64,000 nt of DNA from positions 4,613,093 to 4,677,092 of the forward strand of contig JAJEKV010000084.1 in NCBI GenBank assembly GCA_021234155.1, in the 5' to 3' direction. Positions 48,290 to 59,889 of the stretch are shown in pieces. The DNA is from Isoetes taiwanensis. Its lineage: Eukaryota; Streptophyta; Lycopodiopsida; Isoetales; Isoetaceae. The first letter of the stretch is position 1. Each line of letters begins with the position of its first letter. The position numbers were made by a program, and so were the translations under genes. The notes beneath the pieces were generated by a model. The model was given only the letters and a program-made list of their open reading frames with translations, was not told the DNA's origin and did not search any database.

Positions 48290-49310
48290 CAACTCAAAAT
48301 CCTCATTTAGTTTGGCTTTCATTGACCAAATTTTTCACCGACTTTGAACTCGAATATCTCACAGATCTGAGCTCAGAATTGGCCAAAGTTTTCACCATTG
48401 CTTTCCAACAACTTTTCTCTATCAGTGTGAGTAATCAATAATCAAGAATCAATTTATCTCTGCATGCCACCTCGATTTGAGTACTGCTACCATTTTCTAG
48501 AAATGGGAAAGGTATGAACATATGAACTTTTGAGCTATCCTATTGAAATTTTCTTGTATAGATTGATCGCCTTAAATGATCTGGAGGTTCTAACCCCAAC
48601 TTGAGTATAGTTTCAAGTTGGCTTCTTGTGTCTGACTGTTAAGCCAGCCAGGTTGAGGGTCAACATCATGTTAGGACATATTCAGACCTGTGTCAGTTCT
48701 ACTTGCTGATCCAAAAAATTACTTGTTGATTTTCTGTGACAGTTCACTGACAAAATTTTGGATCCACTTTAAACTCGTTTTTCTCCATCATCCCAGTTCC
48801 AAATTAGGCAAAGTTTTTTCCCACATGTTCCTACAACTTTTCTCTGATAGTCTTTTAAACATCATGCAAAATTGTTCAGTTAAACTCGAGATATCATCAT
48901 TTGAGTGTGCAGACATTGTTTTGTTCCAGGGTAGTGCACTGGCCAAATTTTCCTCCAACTTTGAACTCAATTTCCTCAGACATTTCAGATCCAAATTGAG
49001 CCAAATTTTTTCATACATTTGACTACAACTTTTCGCTGGTTGCTCCTCCAAAAATCATTTGAACAAGATCAACGCAGCTCGAGATATTCAGATCTGAGTG
49101 CAACCACCTCATTTTGCTTTAGGGATCCTCATGTAATTGATGCCTTTTTGCATACATTTGGATAAAGATTGGTTGCCTTAAATCCTGACAGTAATGCGCT
49201 TGCTGCTCTCTTTTTGTTTGGGTCCCATAGGCCAATTTGTCTCCGTGGACGATAAAAAATCTATTCTGTTCTATTCTATTCTATTCTATTCTATTCTATT
49301 CTATTCTTAA
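48290..49310 (+). mobile_element. LINE-like 3' region with (TTCTA)n tail
   Basis: The 3' end at 49200-49310 has GGGTCCCATA and CCGTGGACGATAAAA, followed by a (TTCTA)n tail. It parallels the end of the 559-bp insertion. Upstream, three diverged blocks (about 48310-48440, 48740-48900, 48945-49090) share AACTTTGAACTC, CAAAGTTTT and CAACTTTTC words. A 16-bp match lies at 48581-48596 and 49316-49331. It could be a target-site duplication, but similar words also occur nearby. No reverse transcriptase motif is visible. Confidence 0.45.
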
Positions 49311-49541
49311 ACAACCTGGAGGTTCTAACCCACCATATCCATATAAAAGCATGCATATGAACTAACACACCTGAGAAGTGTCACCTTATATACGCGTATC
49401 CCACAATGATTTAGTGGCCATGGGAGAGGAAGACATGCCACATGAGTAAAGTTTTTAGAATGCATTAGAAATTATGACAAGGTCAATAATTCCAACTCTT
49501 TTGAGCGCTTCTATTCAAGACAATCTGTATACAATTAGCTC

Positions 49542-50380
49542 TTGATTTCTAATTGCCACAATGGGAGGAAAATAGATCCAAACCCATGTCCGTCAGTTCC
49601 TATTGCTTTGCGTCTTCAACTGCAACTTCTCGACCATGTCGCAAGTGCAAACGACCAAAACTTGATCTCCATAACGTAAACCCTACAATAACCTAGCACC
49701 ACATAGGGTTTACGTTTCAAAGGTCGAAACGTGGTTGTTTTTATAGATAACTAGGCGCACCATTTTTTAACATACATGCAAAGCTATGGCAATTGAAATA
49801 ACAGAGTTTGGATCTATCGGCCATCCGGAACGATCCCAAACAATCTTGTTACTACAAAAGGCGCTCTTGAATTCTAATTGCCACACTGGGAGGAGGATAA
49901 ATCTAAACCCCATTCTGTCAGTTCCTATTGCTTTGCATCTTCAACTACAACTTCTTGACCATGACCCAAGTGCAAACGACCAAAACTCAACCTCGATAAC
50001 GTAAACCCTACAATAACCTAGCAACACATAGGGTTTATGTTTTGGAGGCCGAAACGTGGTTGTTTTTATAGATAACTAGGTGCACTATTTTGAAACATAT
50101 ATATAGAGCTATGGCAGCTGAAATAATATAGTTTGAATATATCGGCCATCCCGAACGATCCCAAACAATCTTTCTACTGTAAACTCTTGAATTCTAATTG
50201 CCACACTGGGAGGAGGATAAATCTAAACCCCATTCTGTTAGTTCCTATTGCTTCGCATCTTCAACTACAGCTTCTCGACCATGTCCCAAATGCAACCGAC
50301 CAAAACACAGCCTGCATAACGTAAACCCTTCAATAACCTAGCAACACACAGTGTTTACATTTCGGAGGCCATATCCTACT
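49542..50380. repeat. Tandem repeat of about 320 bp, two and a half copies
   Basis: Units begin with TTCTAATTGCCACA at about 49546, 49871 and 50191 (spacing 325 and 320 bp). The third is truncated. Each contains GCATCTTCAACT and ATAACGTAAACCC words. No frame is conserved across units. Confidence 0.9.
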
Positions 50381-51339
50381 TAGATTTGACTAGGATCTTG
50401 CATAATGTCATCACGTAGAATGAGGGTGTTGATGCCAGAAGACAGACCCTTAAAACACTCCGGAAGCAGTTTGCCCCAAAGGCCAGATTCTCCCCGTTTG
50501 AGAACCACAGTTTTGTGCACGGTCAGTTCCATGCATGGAGACACGAACTAGAAAGTAAAAGTTAACCCCATCCACGTGACATCTCTTTTAAAGTCAGGTT
50601 AGAGTCCTGGTAACGTTGCCTAAATAATAACCTACACCAACAACTCTAGGGCTATGCGCAAAATGTCCAAGGCATCAAATTTCCACATATTGCATTCTTT
50701 ACATGCAATATGCCATTTTCAGTGTCAACTATCGGGCCAATTTTTCAAGGTAGATAAAGATAGGTTTTTCAACCATTATAAAATTTTGAAGGTCTTACCA
50801 ACCTTTAAATATGAACTTAAAGCCATAGTATTAAATTAAGACCACGATCTTTAGACCATGCAACCAAGCAAATGCGGCTCCTGGCATAGTATCCATCTAG
50901 CAAATCTAGAGGGCAATTCGCCCTAACTTATTTCCAGTATGCCCTACAAGTATTTTCCTAAACCATAAAATACAAAGACATTGCATGCACATAACAAATT
51001 CTATGTCTCTAGAGATGCCACATTGTCCCCGACTGTCCCCGAGGAACTCTAGCAAGATTATAAAATTGTCAAGTTACTGTATGAATATAGTATTGTAAGT
51101 CTATTGGGTAGATTCTTAAGTGTCCCATAAACGTATAAATATGGGGTCTGCGTTAGCTCAAACCTACAATACTAGCTAGGGATGGAAATTAATCCCCTCC
51201 CCCCGGAACTAAATCAAGCTTAATTAAATAATACATCATTAGACAAATCGAGGAGCTTTGTGAAACATCAAATTTCATCTACAATATACTGTTCAATGAA
51301 ATGTTATAACTAAAATTATAATAGCGCCTAGAAAAGCAC
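50381..51339. other. Intergenic DNA, nothing recognised
   Basis: No gene, and no repeat shared with the rest of the window. Confidence 0.5.
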
Positions 51340-51717
51340 CATCTGACGATTAGTCTGATGCAATATCTGACGAATAGTCTGACGCAAAATCTGATGATAT
51401 ATCTGACGTTATATCTGACGCACTTTCTGACGATTATTCTGACGGCTATTCTGACGATTATTCTGACGCATATTCTGACGCAAAAGCTGACGCTTTTTCT
51501 GACGATACATATTTGACGTATATTCTGACGATTAATGTGACGCTTAACCTGACGAAGGCTTCTGACGATTTATGTGACGATATGTCTGACGTAGTATCGT
51601 CAGGAAAAGCATCAAAATAGTAATCGTCAGTACGTTCGTCAGCCTGTACGTCAGGCAAAAATCTCTCTAGACAGTCTGACGATTTTTCTGACAAAAAATG
51701 CTCATTCTCTTGTAGTG
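51340..51717. mobile_element. CACTA right terminus with TCTGACG subterminal repeats
   Basis: It ends TCTCTTGTAGTG at 51706-51717, the reverse complement of a CACTA terminus. The preceding 360 bp hold more than 20 CTGACG/CGTCAG words, spaced about 10-18 bp, mostly in one orientation and switching orientation near 51595-51655. This fits a CACTA subterminal transposase-binding array. The partner left end was not found, so it may be a solo or truncated end. Confidence 0.6.
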
Positions 51718-51779
51718 GTTGGATCTAACCGTTGAAGTTATTTTTCACGAATGTAAAACAATACGATACATTCCCAAAG

Positions 51780-52530
51780 TTGACCACACAAACAATATTC
51801 CAAGTGGTGGTGCTTTGCTTAAGAAATAACCTCAAAAAAACCATACTTCCTTAAGAAATAGATGCGTAAAAACTACGCCACTTCAGAAAACCACACTTCT
51901 GTAAAAAAACAGCCACTTAAAAACTACACCTACTTAAAAACCACACCTCCAAAAACCATACTTTAAAAAATAGCTACGTAAAAACTATACCTAGTTATAT
52001 AAACCACACCAAAAAAAACCATACTTCCTTAAAAATAGCTTCTTAAAAACTACACCTAGTTATAAACTACACCACTTCATAAAACCATACTTCATTAAAA
52101 AACATCCACTTAAAAACTACACCCACTTATAAACCACACTTCAAAAAACCATACTTCTTTAAAAAACTGCTATTTAAAAACTACACCCACTGATAAACGA
52201 CGCCTCAAAAAACAACACCTCGATTAAAAAAAATCATACCACTTTAGAAAACCATACTTCCTTAAAAAACAACCACTTAAAAACTATACCTCCCTATAAA
52301 CCACACTTCAAAAAACTATACTTCCATAAAAAACGACTACTTAAAAACTACACCTGGTTATAAACTACACCACCAAAAATAACACCTTCTTAAAAACAAC
52401 ACCCCCTCAAAAAAATAAGCAACACTTCTTTTAAAAAAATGACACCTCAAAAAAAGACCACACCTTCAAAAAAAAAAAAAAACTATAGCTCTATAAAAAA
52501 AACTACACCGCCTTCTTAATAAACCACACC
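51780..52530. repeat. A/C-rich degenerate repeat (AAAACTACACC ... CCATACTTCC)
   Basis: About 12 degenerate units of roughly 60 bp with TTAAAAACTACACC and AAACCATACTTCC words. There are no coding frames. It lies just downstream of the methyltransferase gene's 3' end. Confidence 0.75.
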
Positions 52531-52634
52531 TCCACATAACCACATGTAGATTTTTTGGAACAACGACATGTGGTCTTTTTGTTACTGTTGTTTTTAGGTG
52601 TGGACCCAGAATTGGGGTGGTAGTGATATATCCG

Positions 52635-55600
52635 TCAGAGATCTAAATTAAAATCTTCTTCATTCTTCTTGCTGCTCTCAGCTTGATCAGTCTCTATCAT
52701 TTCACCTTTCTCTGGCGACTTAGGCTTTTCTGTGTTGGTGGTTGCTTCTGGTATTGTAGCTAGAGCAACTTCTTTCAGCTCTGCAAATGTAGCTTCGTCT
52801 TCCAAAGAGCTTGTAAAAGGAGGCTGTATCTCCGAAGATGTCATCTTAGCAAAATCAGAATTAGACTTTGCCCCAACTCTTGATTCTCGACTGGTAGAGT
52901 TGGTAAGGCAGAAAGTCTCATCTTGATGAACTGTACAGCCTCCTTGTCAATGTCAACAGCTACACAATTTCGGCCCTTCTTAAGTGCACAAGCAATAGTT
53001 GTACCAGAGCTAGAAAATCTGTCGAGCACCCAATCTCCTGGACGTGAGAACATGTCCAGAAGATGGTTAATCAGCTTCTGTGGCTTCTGGTAGTGATTCA
53101 ATATTCTTCCTTGTGCACTAGGGTCCTGCAGCTTCTGTAACACAGCTGGAAACTCCAACACGTTTGAAAAGTTCTGGCACGCCGCTGTGTTGAAGTGTTC
53201 CATTGTACGTTTCCCATCGAAACTCCAATAAGCCACATGGAGATATTCGACCTTACTCAGCAGTCGCGGGCCTCCACCATGGTAACTAATATTTGTTTTG
53301 TACCTAAGGAACAGAAAAATGAAAAAGGATTTAAGTACAACCAAAAGAAACGTATTCCGGAATAGAAACTCCTAACAAGAATTTAAAAATGCTACAGCTG
53401 TAACTACAAAAAAAAAAGAAGGTAATGAAAACAGAAGGACTTGTGTATTCCAGAATAAGTGCTTACCAAACCAGATTTTCATAACCAGCTTGCGCAGGCG
53501 AACCAAAATGATTCTTAAAGCTAGCTTCCACAAGGCCGGATTGCATGCTTGAGTGAAATACAACCAGCCTCCAATGTTTTGCCGTGGTAATTTGCTTTAT
53601 ACCGTCGACGAAAGCATTAAACTCAGAGTTTTTAAATGGCTGGTCATCGTAACGACTGTCTTTCAGCTTAAACCCATATGGAAGGTCAGCTATTACCAAG
53701 GTAAAATCTTGAGGCTTTATTGATTCGGCTAATTTGTTGCAATCACCGTGTACTATACAGAACAGGTTATTTTGATCGTACATTGTAAACCGTTCGTAAT
53801 CGGAGGGCTCTGTGTCCAAAACACGCATGTCCGCCAGCGTCCTCTCTTCTCGCGCTGTCCTGACCAGATGCATGAAGCCCTCCGGCAGGTCCTTGTTTTT
53901 CTTTTTGCTCTGCAAAAAAAAAACGTCTTAGTAACAAGAAGAACAACAATATAAAAAACAATTCAACATACTCAGCCTTCAAAATTTGGCGCATATTGGA
54001 TAATCCTTTCGTCCGAGGTTGCGATAGGGTAGAGCTCTTTGCACCTTTCCCAGCTGTCGACATTTAACTGCTCCATTAAGCACTTTGCCTCTTGCTTGAG
54101 GGCCAACCTGTGGAATACACCTTGTCTCTTACGTGAGGGCCAAAGTGTATTCCGGAATACACTTTGTCTCCCGCGAGTGAGCCAAAGTGTATTCCGGAAT
54201 ACACTTTGTTTCCCAAGTGTATTTCGGAAAACACTTCTTCCTATCAAACAAAAAATCCAAAGTGGCATTCTTACTTGTGGAGCTCCTTGGACATTTCTTC
54301 TAGTGTAAATTCCTTATCAACAACCTTTTGCAGAAGCCTTTCTAGTATATCCATATCTGTGAAACCCTGCATTTCTCGCCAGACAGTTATTGTCATTTCC
54401 TTTTTGGGGACGTCAGATCCTTTTTTCTTTTCGGAGACCTTTCCTTTGCTTTTCAAATCACCACGCTCGAACGTGGTGAAGATTTCGTTTTGGAGGTCCC
54501 AAATCTGCACAGAAAAAAGCGATGTCAGTGGGAGGGTTGCAGGTGTATTCCAGAATACAAGAAACTTACTCTGCCATCTCTGAAGGCTAGTTGGAACCAG
54601 TTGTCATGTGGTATTAGTGACTGTCGTTTGTTAGCCTCGTCGTATTTAAGGCAGCACTCCACAGCACACGCTTCCTTCAGTTCCAGAGAGTATTGTGGTT
54701 TCTTTAAATCATCTCCATATTTTTCTTTAAATATAATATATTCCCTGTGCATGAACCTGATTTTGTCCACGAAACTCATTTTAAGCTTGTATTCGTTGTC
54801 AGTATTGTGCGTGTTGGCAACGATTTTGGCTTCTTCATCTGTCAGGCCACAGTAAACAGCACTGGATTGTGTTTCTCCTTGTACAACTTCCTCCTTGCTT
54901 TGAAACTGTGGTTTCCCCCAAGGACATAGTAGATGTAGGTGTCTGCTTTTTCTCTGTCATAGTCCTTGGGGTCCATGCACTGGGATCTGTCAACAAGAAC
55001 AACAATTGGAGCAACATGGGCATTGGGATTGCTCCTTATTCTGTCCTTCAGATTTCTTAAGTGGTCAGCATAGATTTTGCGAACCTGAAGGGGGCGCTCA
55101 CCATCTTCATTCTTCAGTGGCAACCTCATGGAAGTTACTGTCAAGTATATTACACCTTGCACATACTTGTTCTGATTAATTACTTCCATCCTCTCTGAGG
55201 TCTTGTCCACCTTTTTTTCTTTTATGGCCACCCCAAGTGCCTTGCCCTTTCCCTTCTTCGTTTTCGGTTGTTCCTCGGGGATTTCTGCAACTTCTAGCTG
55301 CTGTACCTTCCGCTTCTTTAGTTCCTTAGCGGCTATGGTGGCTCTTGGCCTCTAAGTTTCTTTGGCGGCACTGGGGGAACTTCCTGTTCTAGTTCTTGGG
55401 ACCCTCCATCTGATGACCTCCCTGAAGTACTCGGAGAAGGTGATGATCATGATCTACCTCCATCTGATTGCTCGGACTCACTGACAGGAAAGTCCTCGCT
55501 TGTATTAGAACAAACCTGTCTAATTAGTGAACACAGGCTTCGTTTGGTCCGGTAGTGTGAAAAGAATTTGTACAATGCCTGTGGCTGCACACTGATAATT

Positions 55601-55936
55601 CTAAAGAATGCGATGTCGACAACAATGAACCCTTGGGAAGTCTCGAAGGAGAGCCTCCCCACCTGACCTCCTTGTCCGGCAACCTCTGAGACCTCTTTTA
55701 TTGTCCCGAGGTTAACGAACTCGGTGTCGGCGTACCTTTTGTTGCCAGCACTTTTACAGACGTACAGAAACGTCAGTGTACTGTATTTTCCGTCCTCACC
55801 CCTGGTTACGAACCATTGCGTTTGAAAGTTTTCGTATATTGCAGGCTCGTCTGTGTCAGCGGTATGCTTCTGAGGGTGTGGGCGCCTAAGCTTCAGAGAT
55901 TTCTTTGGTGCATTTTTGCTTCCTTCCTCCCTGCTA
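52635..55936 (-). pseudogene. ParB-like domain + beta-class N4/N6 DNA methyltransferase
   Basis: Exons read on the minus strand: 55936 to about 54570, 54504-54271, 54106-53980, 53905-53466 and 53321-52635. The first begins after a TTTCAG acceptor and any earlier exon was not found. A Lys/Glu/Pro-rich linker precedes the ParB-like part (PIVVLVDRSQ, VLGGNHSFKARRKLYKE, YCGLTDEEAKIVANTHN). The methyltransferase follows, with motif IV LVIADLPYGF near 53675 before motif I LDRFSSSGTTIACALKKGRN near 53010 and CVAVDIDKEAVQFIKMRL. That permuted order is the beta class (Pfam N6_N4_Mtase). Such enzymes methylate adenine N6 or cytosine N4; DLPY favours neither with certainty. Breaks are a TGA at 55447-55449, a frame change between 55336 and 55351, another near 54858, and perhaps one near 52910. 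The donor after NFE (about 53980) looks non-canonical. It lies head-to-head with the DUF7869-like gene. Confidence 0.8.
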
Positions 55937-56638
55937 CTGAAACGTTTAAAACAACAATGTTAAGACAGAAAATGGGACGGAAGCTGTATTCCAGAATAAG
56001 ATTTACTAATCTTGTGCCCTAAAGGTCAGCAAAAAATAGGAAAACAGGCAAAAATATTGTCGCTCTAACTCAGTTTTTTATGCCTTAATTGGACTAAAAA
56101 GTGGTATATTTAACTTAAAAAGTGGTCTGTTTCCGCTAAAAAGTGGTGTGTTTAAGTGCAAAAAAACAAGTGTTTTCAAGAAGACAAGGAAAGTGTATTC
56201 TGGAATACACTTTGCTCACTGGCGAAGTGCAAAGTGTATTCCAGAATACACTTTGCACTTCGCCAGAAGCCCAAAGTGTATTCTGGAATACACTTTGGCC
56301 TACAAAAGCAAATCAAGAAACACACGAAAGACGTACTATGTACTTTACATGCTTACCTGTCCATTGTTTTCGCTATGTAAATCGGAATACAGCAAATCAA
56401 TATAGATCGGAAGGCGCTCGGGCTGGCGACTAAATCTCTGGAAGCGGAATACGCAACTGAGGCGCTCAATTTTCCTTTTTAAAGGTAGGCCACTGTCAGT
56501 TGTGTTTTTCTATGTGATGCGGAATACGTCTTGTCCAAACACTCTGGACAAGTGTATTCTGGAATAGCATCGTTGCACACACACAGCAAATGCTGCACAC
56601 AAAATACTATTCTGGAATAGCATTTGTATTCTCGAATA
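53353..56638. repeat. Dispersed 12-bp palindrome TATTCYRGAATA, about 13 copies
   Basis: Exact or near-exact copies start at 53353, 53446, 54148, 54190, 54220 (degenerate), 54546, 55987, 56196, 56237, 56279, 56555, 56608 and 56627. Many extend to AAAGTGTATTCYRGAATACACTTT. Within the methyltransferase gene they lie only in introns (four of the five recognised). The rest lie between that gene and the DUF7869-like gene. Half sites (GGAATAC) occur at about 54109, 56381, 56437 and 56520. I noticed none elsewhere in the window. Confidence 0.9.
56221..56264. repeat. 44-bp hairpin centred on the palindrome
   Basis: Arms of 21 bp (left arm GGCGAAGTGCAAAGTGTATTC) are exact reverse complements around a central CA. 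It is the longest member of the palindrome set and sits in the intergenic region between the two divergent genes. Confidence 0.95.
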
Positions 56639-56699
56639 TCATTAGTCCAATCGACTTGTGAGTTAGTAACACGTCCACATTTTTTTGCAGTTGTTTAAC

Positions 56700-59600
56700 A
56701 TAGTTAACCGCTTCGTGAACAAACTTCCACCACCATTTGTTTGCCCAAGTACCTCTACTTCAGATGGAACACAAGCAGAGATGCTTCTTCGACACCTACC
56801 TCGACAAGGTCTTTGTTGCTTCTCGAAGACACTCCAAGTCCAGTAACTAGTAGACTGCCACCACCTTTCCAACCCTCTCCAAGTCCAGTAGGAAACCGGT
56901 TGCCACATCCTTTCAAAGCCTCACCTGTTGCACGTAGCAATCTTCCACCACCATTTGTACCATCCCCCGACACTACAATGGCTTGACCTCAGAAATTTTT
57001 TGAAATAGACTACCTCAGCCCTTTTTTGTTTCTCCATCTTCACTTACACATACCAGGAATACAGCACGTTCTGAAGACTGCGAGATTCACCACAGCTTCT
57101 CCCACCACGATCTCACTACAAATGAAGACGACCTTGCAACATCTACTCCTCTTCACACAACCGTGGTGACACATGGGTTTGCAGAATTTCAGTCTGCTAT
57201 AAGAGACATGTTTGAACGAACTCCTTTTGAAGAAGCTACAACAACTTTCGCTGGCACATCATATGGTGGCCCATCTCCTTCATTCAACATTGTACCTCCG
57301 CCTTATCCGGGTACAACTTCACGTGGTTTGTTCTCCTCTACAAGCACACCACTAAGGGTAGAGGAGGTCACCCCCAGAGTAGAACTCTCTTCAGAAGATG
57401 AAGACACCAACGAAGTGCAACGAGATTACACATTCTCTAGCCAGTCCACCAAGAAATTCAAGGTGGATTATGGTTTGAGAGCATGTTCCTCTGTAAGAAG
57501 AAGAAACCTTATGGATGAGCATAAAATGAGAAGACTTTTAAGAAGTAAATGCTGCTCGTTGGGTTACATCAACAAATTTAACATGTCTAAATTACGAGCA
57601 ATTAGAGACAACTACAGTTCAATGACATTGGCTGACCAGAATGCCTACTTGGCCTATCATGTAAGACCAGACCGCAACACCTTCTTGCACTACATTAACC
57701 GTCAAGAAGTTTGCCAGAAATGCTTTATGGTGGTCCACCATTTAGGGTCCACCAGAATGTCTAGAATACACAAAAGACTGGACAAAAATCCAGCAATTGA
57801 TGATCATTGTGGACCAAGAAGAGTTGTAACTATGCATGCCCTTGCTGCTGTGTCATGGATGGAGAAATATTTTAGAGAAACATGTGAAAAGCTGCCTAAC
57901 AGCAACATGTATTATTTAACTGATAACATCACCAAAAAAGATGTTTTTAATGAGTATAAAGAGACTTGCACTCAGCTTCAGCACATCTCTTACTCACACT
58001 TCACCAGACTGTGGAAAGGTGAATTCGGTTTAGTGAAAATTCCCAGGAGACATAGAATGTCTGTTTGCTCAAGGTGTGCAGAATTAAAAAGTCAACGAGA
58101 AACTGCAAAGACAGAGGTCGAAAGAAGTAAGCTCAAGTTCTCCAATCTCTCACTTGTTTTAAAGAAAATGCTTTGACCTGATTTCTTCTATAGATATTGT
58201 GCAACAGAACCTTGCCAGACATCGTGAACAACAAGCAGCAGAGAGAAGAAAGCTGGCCAAACACAGAAAAAAAGCTCTTGAACGTCCACTGCAATATATG
58301 TCTGTTGTGATTGATGGAATGGACCAAAAAAAAACTACTCTACCGCATTTCTTGAACATTCCTAAAGATGTGCCAGAGGAATGTTTTGTTAAGGTCCACC
58401 TTGTAGGAGCTATGGTCTTCAAAGGAAGTCTAAAGTGCAAAGTATTTTTAACATATCCAAACTTGCATGGTGACCCGAACCTCACAATTACAATTCTTAA
58501 CAAGAGGTCCTGTGCGAGCAAGAGCAATTACCACCAGTGCTTTACCAGCAACTTGACAATACTACAAGGGAGAACAAGAATCAAACACTCTTTGCGTACT
58601 GTGCCATGTTAGTGGAGCTAGGGATCTTTAGAAAAGTGAAGCTCGGTTTCTTACTTGTAGGCCACACTCATGATCAAATTGACCAAATGTTCAGTAGATT
58701 TTCTGTGCGCCTCAGAAGGAAGAAGGCTTTCTCTCTTCCTACTTTAGTTCGAATTATTGAAGATTCTTACACTCCCACTCCAGTGATCGATCTTCTTAAA
58801 GAGACTGCTGATTTCAGAGAGTTTATTTTCTCTCAACGTTCAGACAGAGAACAAGCTGTGAACAAGTTGAATGATCTCACCTTTCAACATCACATCAAAT
58901 TCTACTTGAAGGATGGCCAAAGCTTCTTACAGGGGAAGAAGTATACCACAACTAAGGACTGGAGTTCACCAGAGGGATTATGCTTCCTTAAATATATTCC
59001 AGACACTTCCTTCATAGAACATGCTGAGCAACTTCCTCCCAAAAATCCTAAGGAGTCCAAGCAGAAGAAAAGTACCCCAGTGTCATCCTTAAAAGCCATT
59101 GAAAATGGAATTTCCTCAGGCTTTAGGTACTTCTTAGAAGAAGATCGGATGTGGTGGAGTAATTTCTTTCTCGAACAGAAAATTGTTGTGCAAAATATAG
59201 CTCTAAGACAGTTGCAAGAACCATTTCAATGGCCTAACACCTTCCATCAACCCCAGCACCAAGCAGGTCCAAGCAATGCTACATTAGCACCTACAGTAGA
59301 AGAAGACGAGGATCGAGTCATGTACCTCGGACCAAGACGCAGGAATGAGCCTCAAGGTAATATCACAGAAATTACCAAGGGTATGCTAATTGCTCTTCCA
59401 ACTGAGGAGGATGACAAAGGTCGACCTTTCTGGATAGCAAAAGTGCTTGACACAGTCAAGGAGGAAGGCTTAGTCACTAAACTCAAGATTCATTGGCTTG
59501 CAACACGCTCAGAAAATGCTTTTGAAGGTAGATATGAGTTAGAAATGAGAAGCCAAGGAAAAGGGAGAAAGTCCAAGAAGGTGGGTTGTAGGGATGAGCT

Positions 59601-59886
59601 GAACCTTAATGACGTAACTATATTGTGCTATGATTTTAAATTGAAATCTGACAATCGTCTACGCCAGAGGACTATCAATTTGCTTAAAAAAGCTTGTAAT
59701 TACGAAGAAGAGGATGAAGAAGGTGGTGGCAATGCTTCACCATCTGTTGATAGTGATGAGGAAGATAACTCAAGCACTTCCTCTAGTGACAATGAAAGAA
59801 GTGAAGGTGATGAGGATGCAATAAATGAACATGATGACGTCCTGGATCCCTCTCTCATCACTCCTCACACTTTTGTACATAACTGA
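56700..59886 (+). pseudogene. DUF7869-like putative transposase gene, two frameshifts, otherwise open
   Basis: The N-terminal region is Pro-rich with repeats of LPPPFxPSP (56700-57060, frames not fully resolved). From about 57010 one frame runs to 58176, then 58199-58500, then 58520-59886 (stop 59884-59886), with single-base shifts near 58160 and 58510. It has CQKCFMVVHH, then SHFTRLWKGEFGLVKIPRRH with CSRCAEL (CxxC), VVIDGMDQKKTTLPHF (first Asp), QQLDNTTRENKNQ (second Asp) and GHTHDQIDQMFSRFS. The C-terminal part has a chromo/BAH-like stretch (GRPFWIAKVLDTV) and a Ser/Asp/Glu tail. The Asp and His-Asp blocks fit a nuclease or transposase core, which is inference. No in-frame stop interrupts over 850 codons apart from the two shifts, so the copy is young or the shifts are consensus errors. 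Confidence 0.65.
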
Positions 59887-59889
59887 GTC

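Noticed and set aside
22172-51717. Pairing the CACTA left end at 22172 with the right end at 51717 as one 29.5-kb element
   Set aside because: The first 12 bases agree, but the subterminal repeats are unrelated (CGTCGCACGCGACG against TCTGACG) and the flanking 3-bp sequences differ (ATT against GTT).
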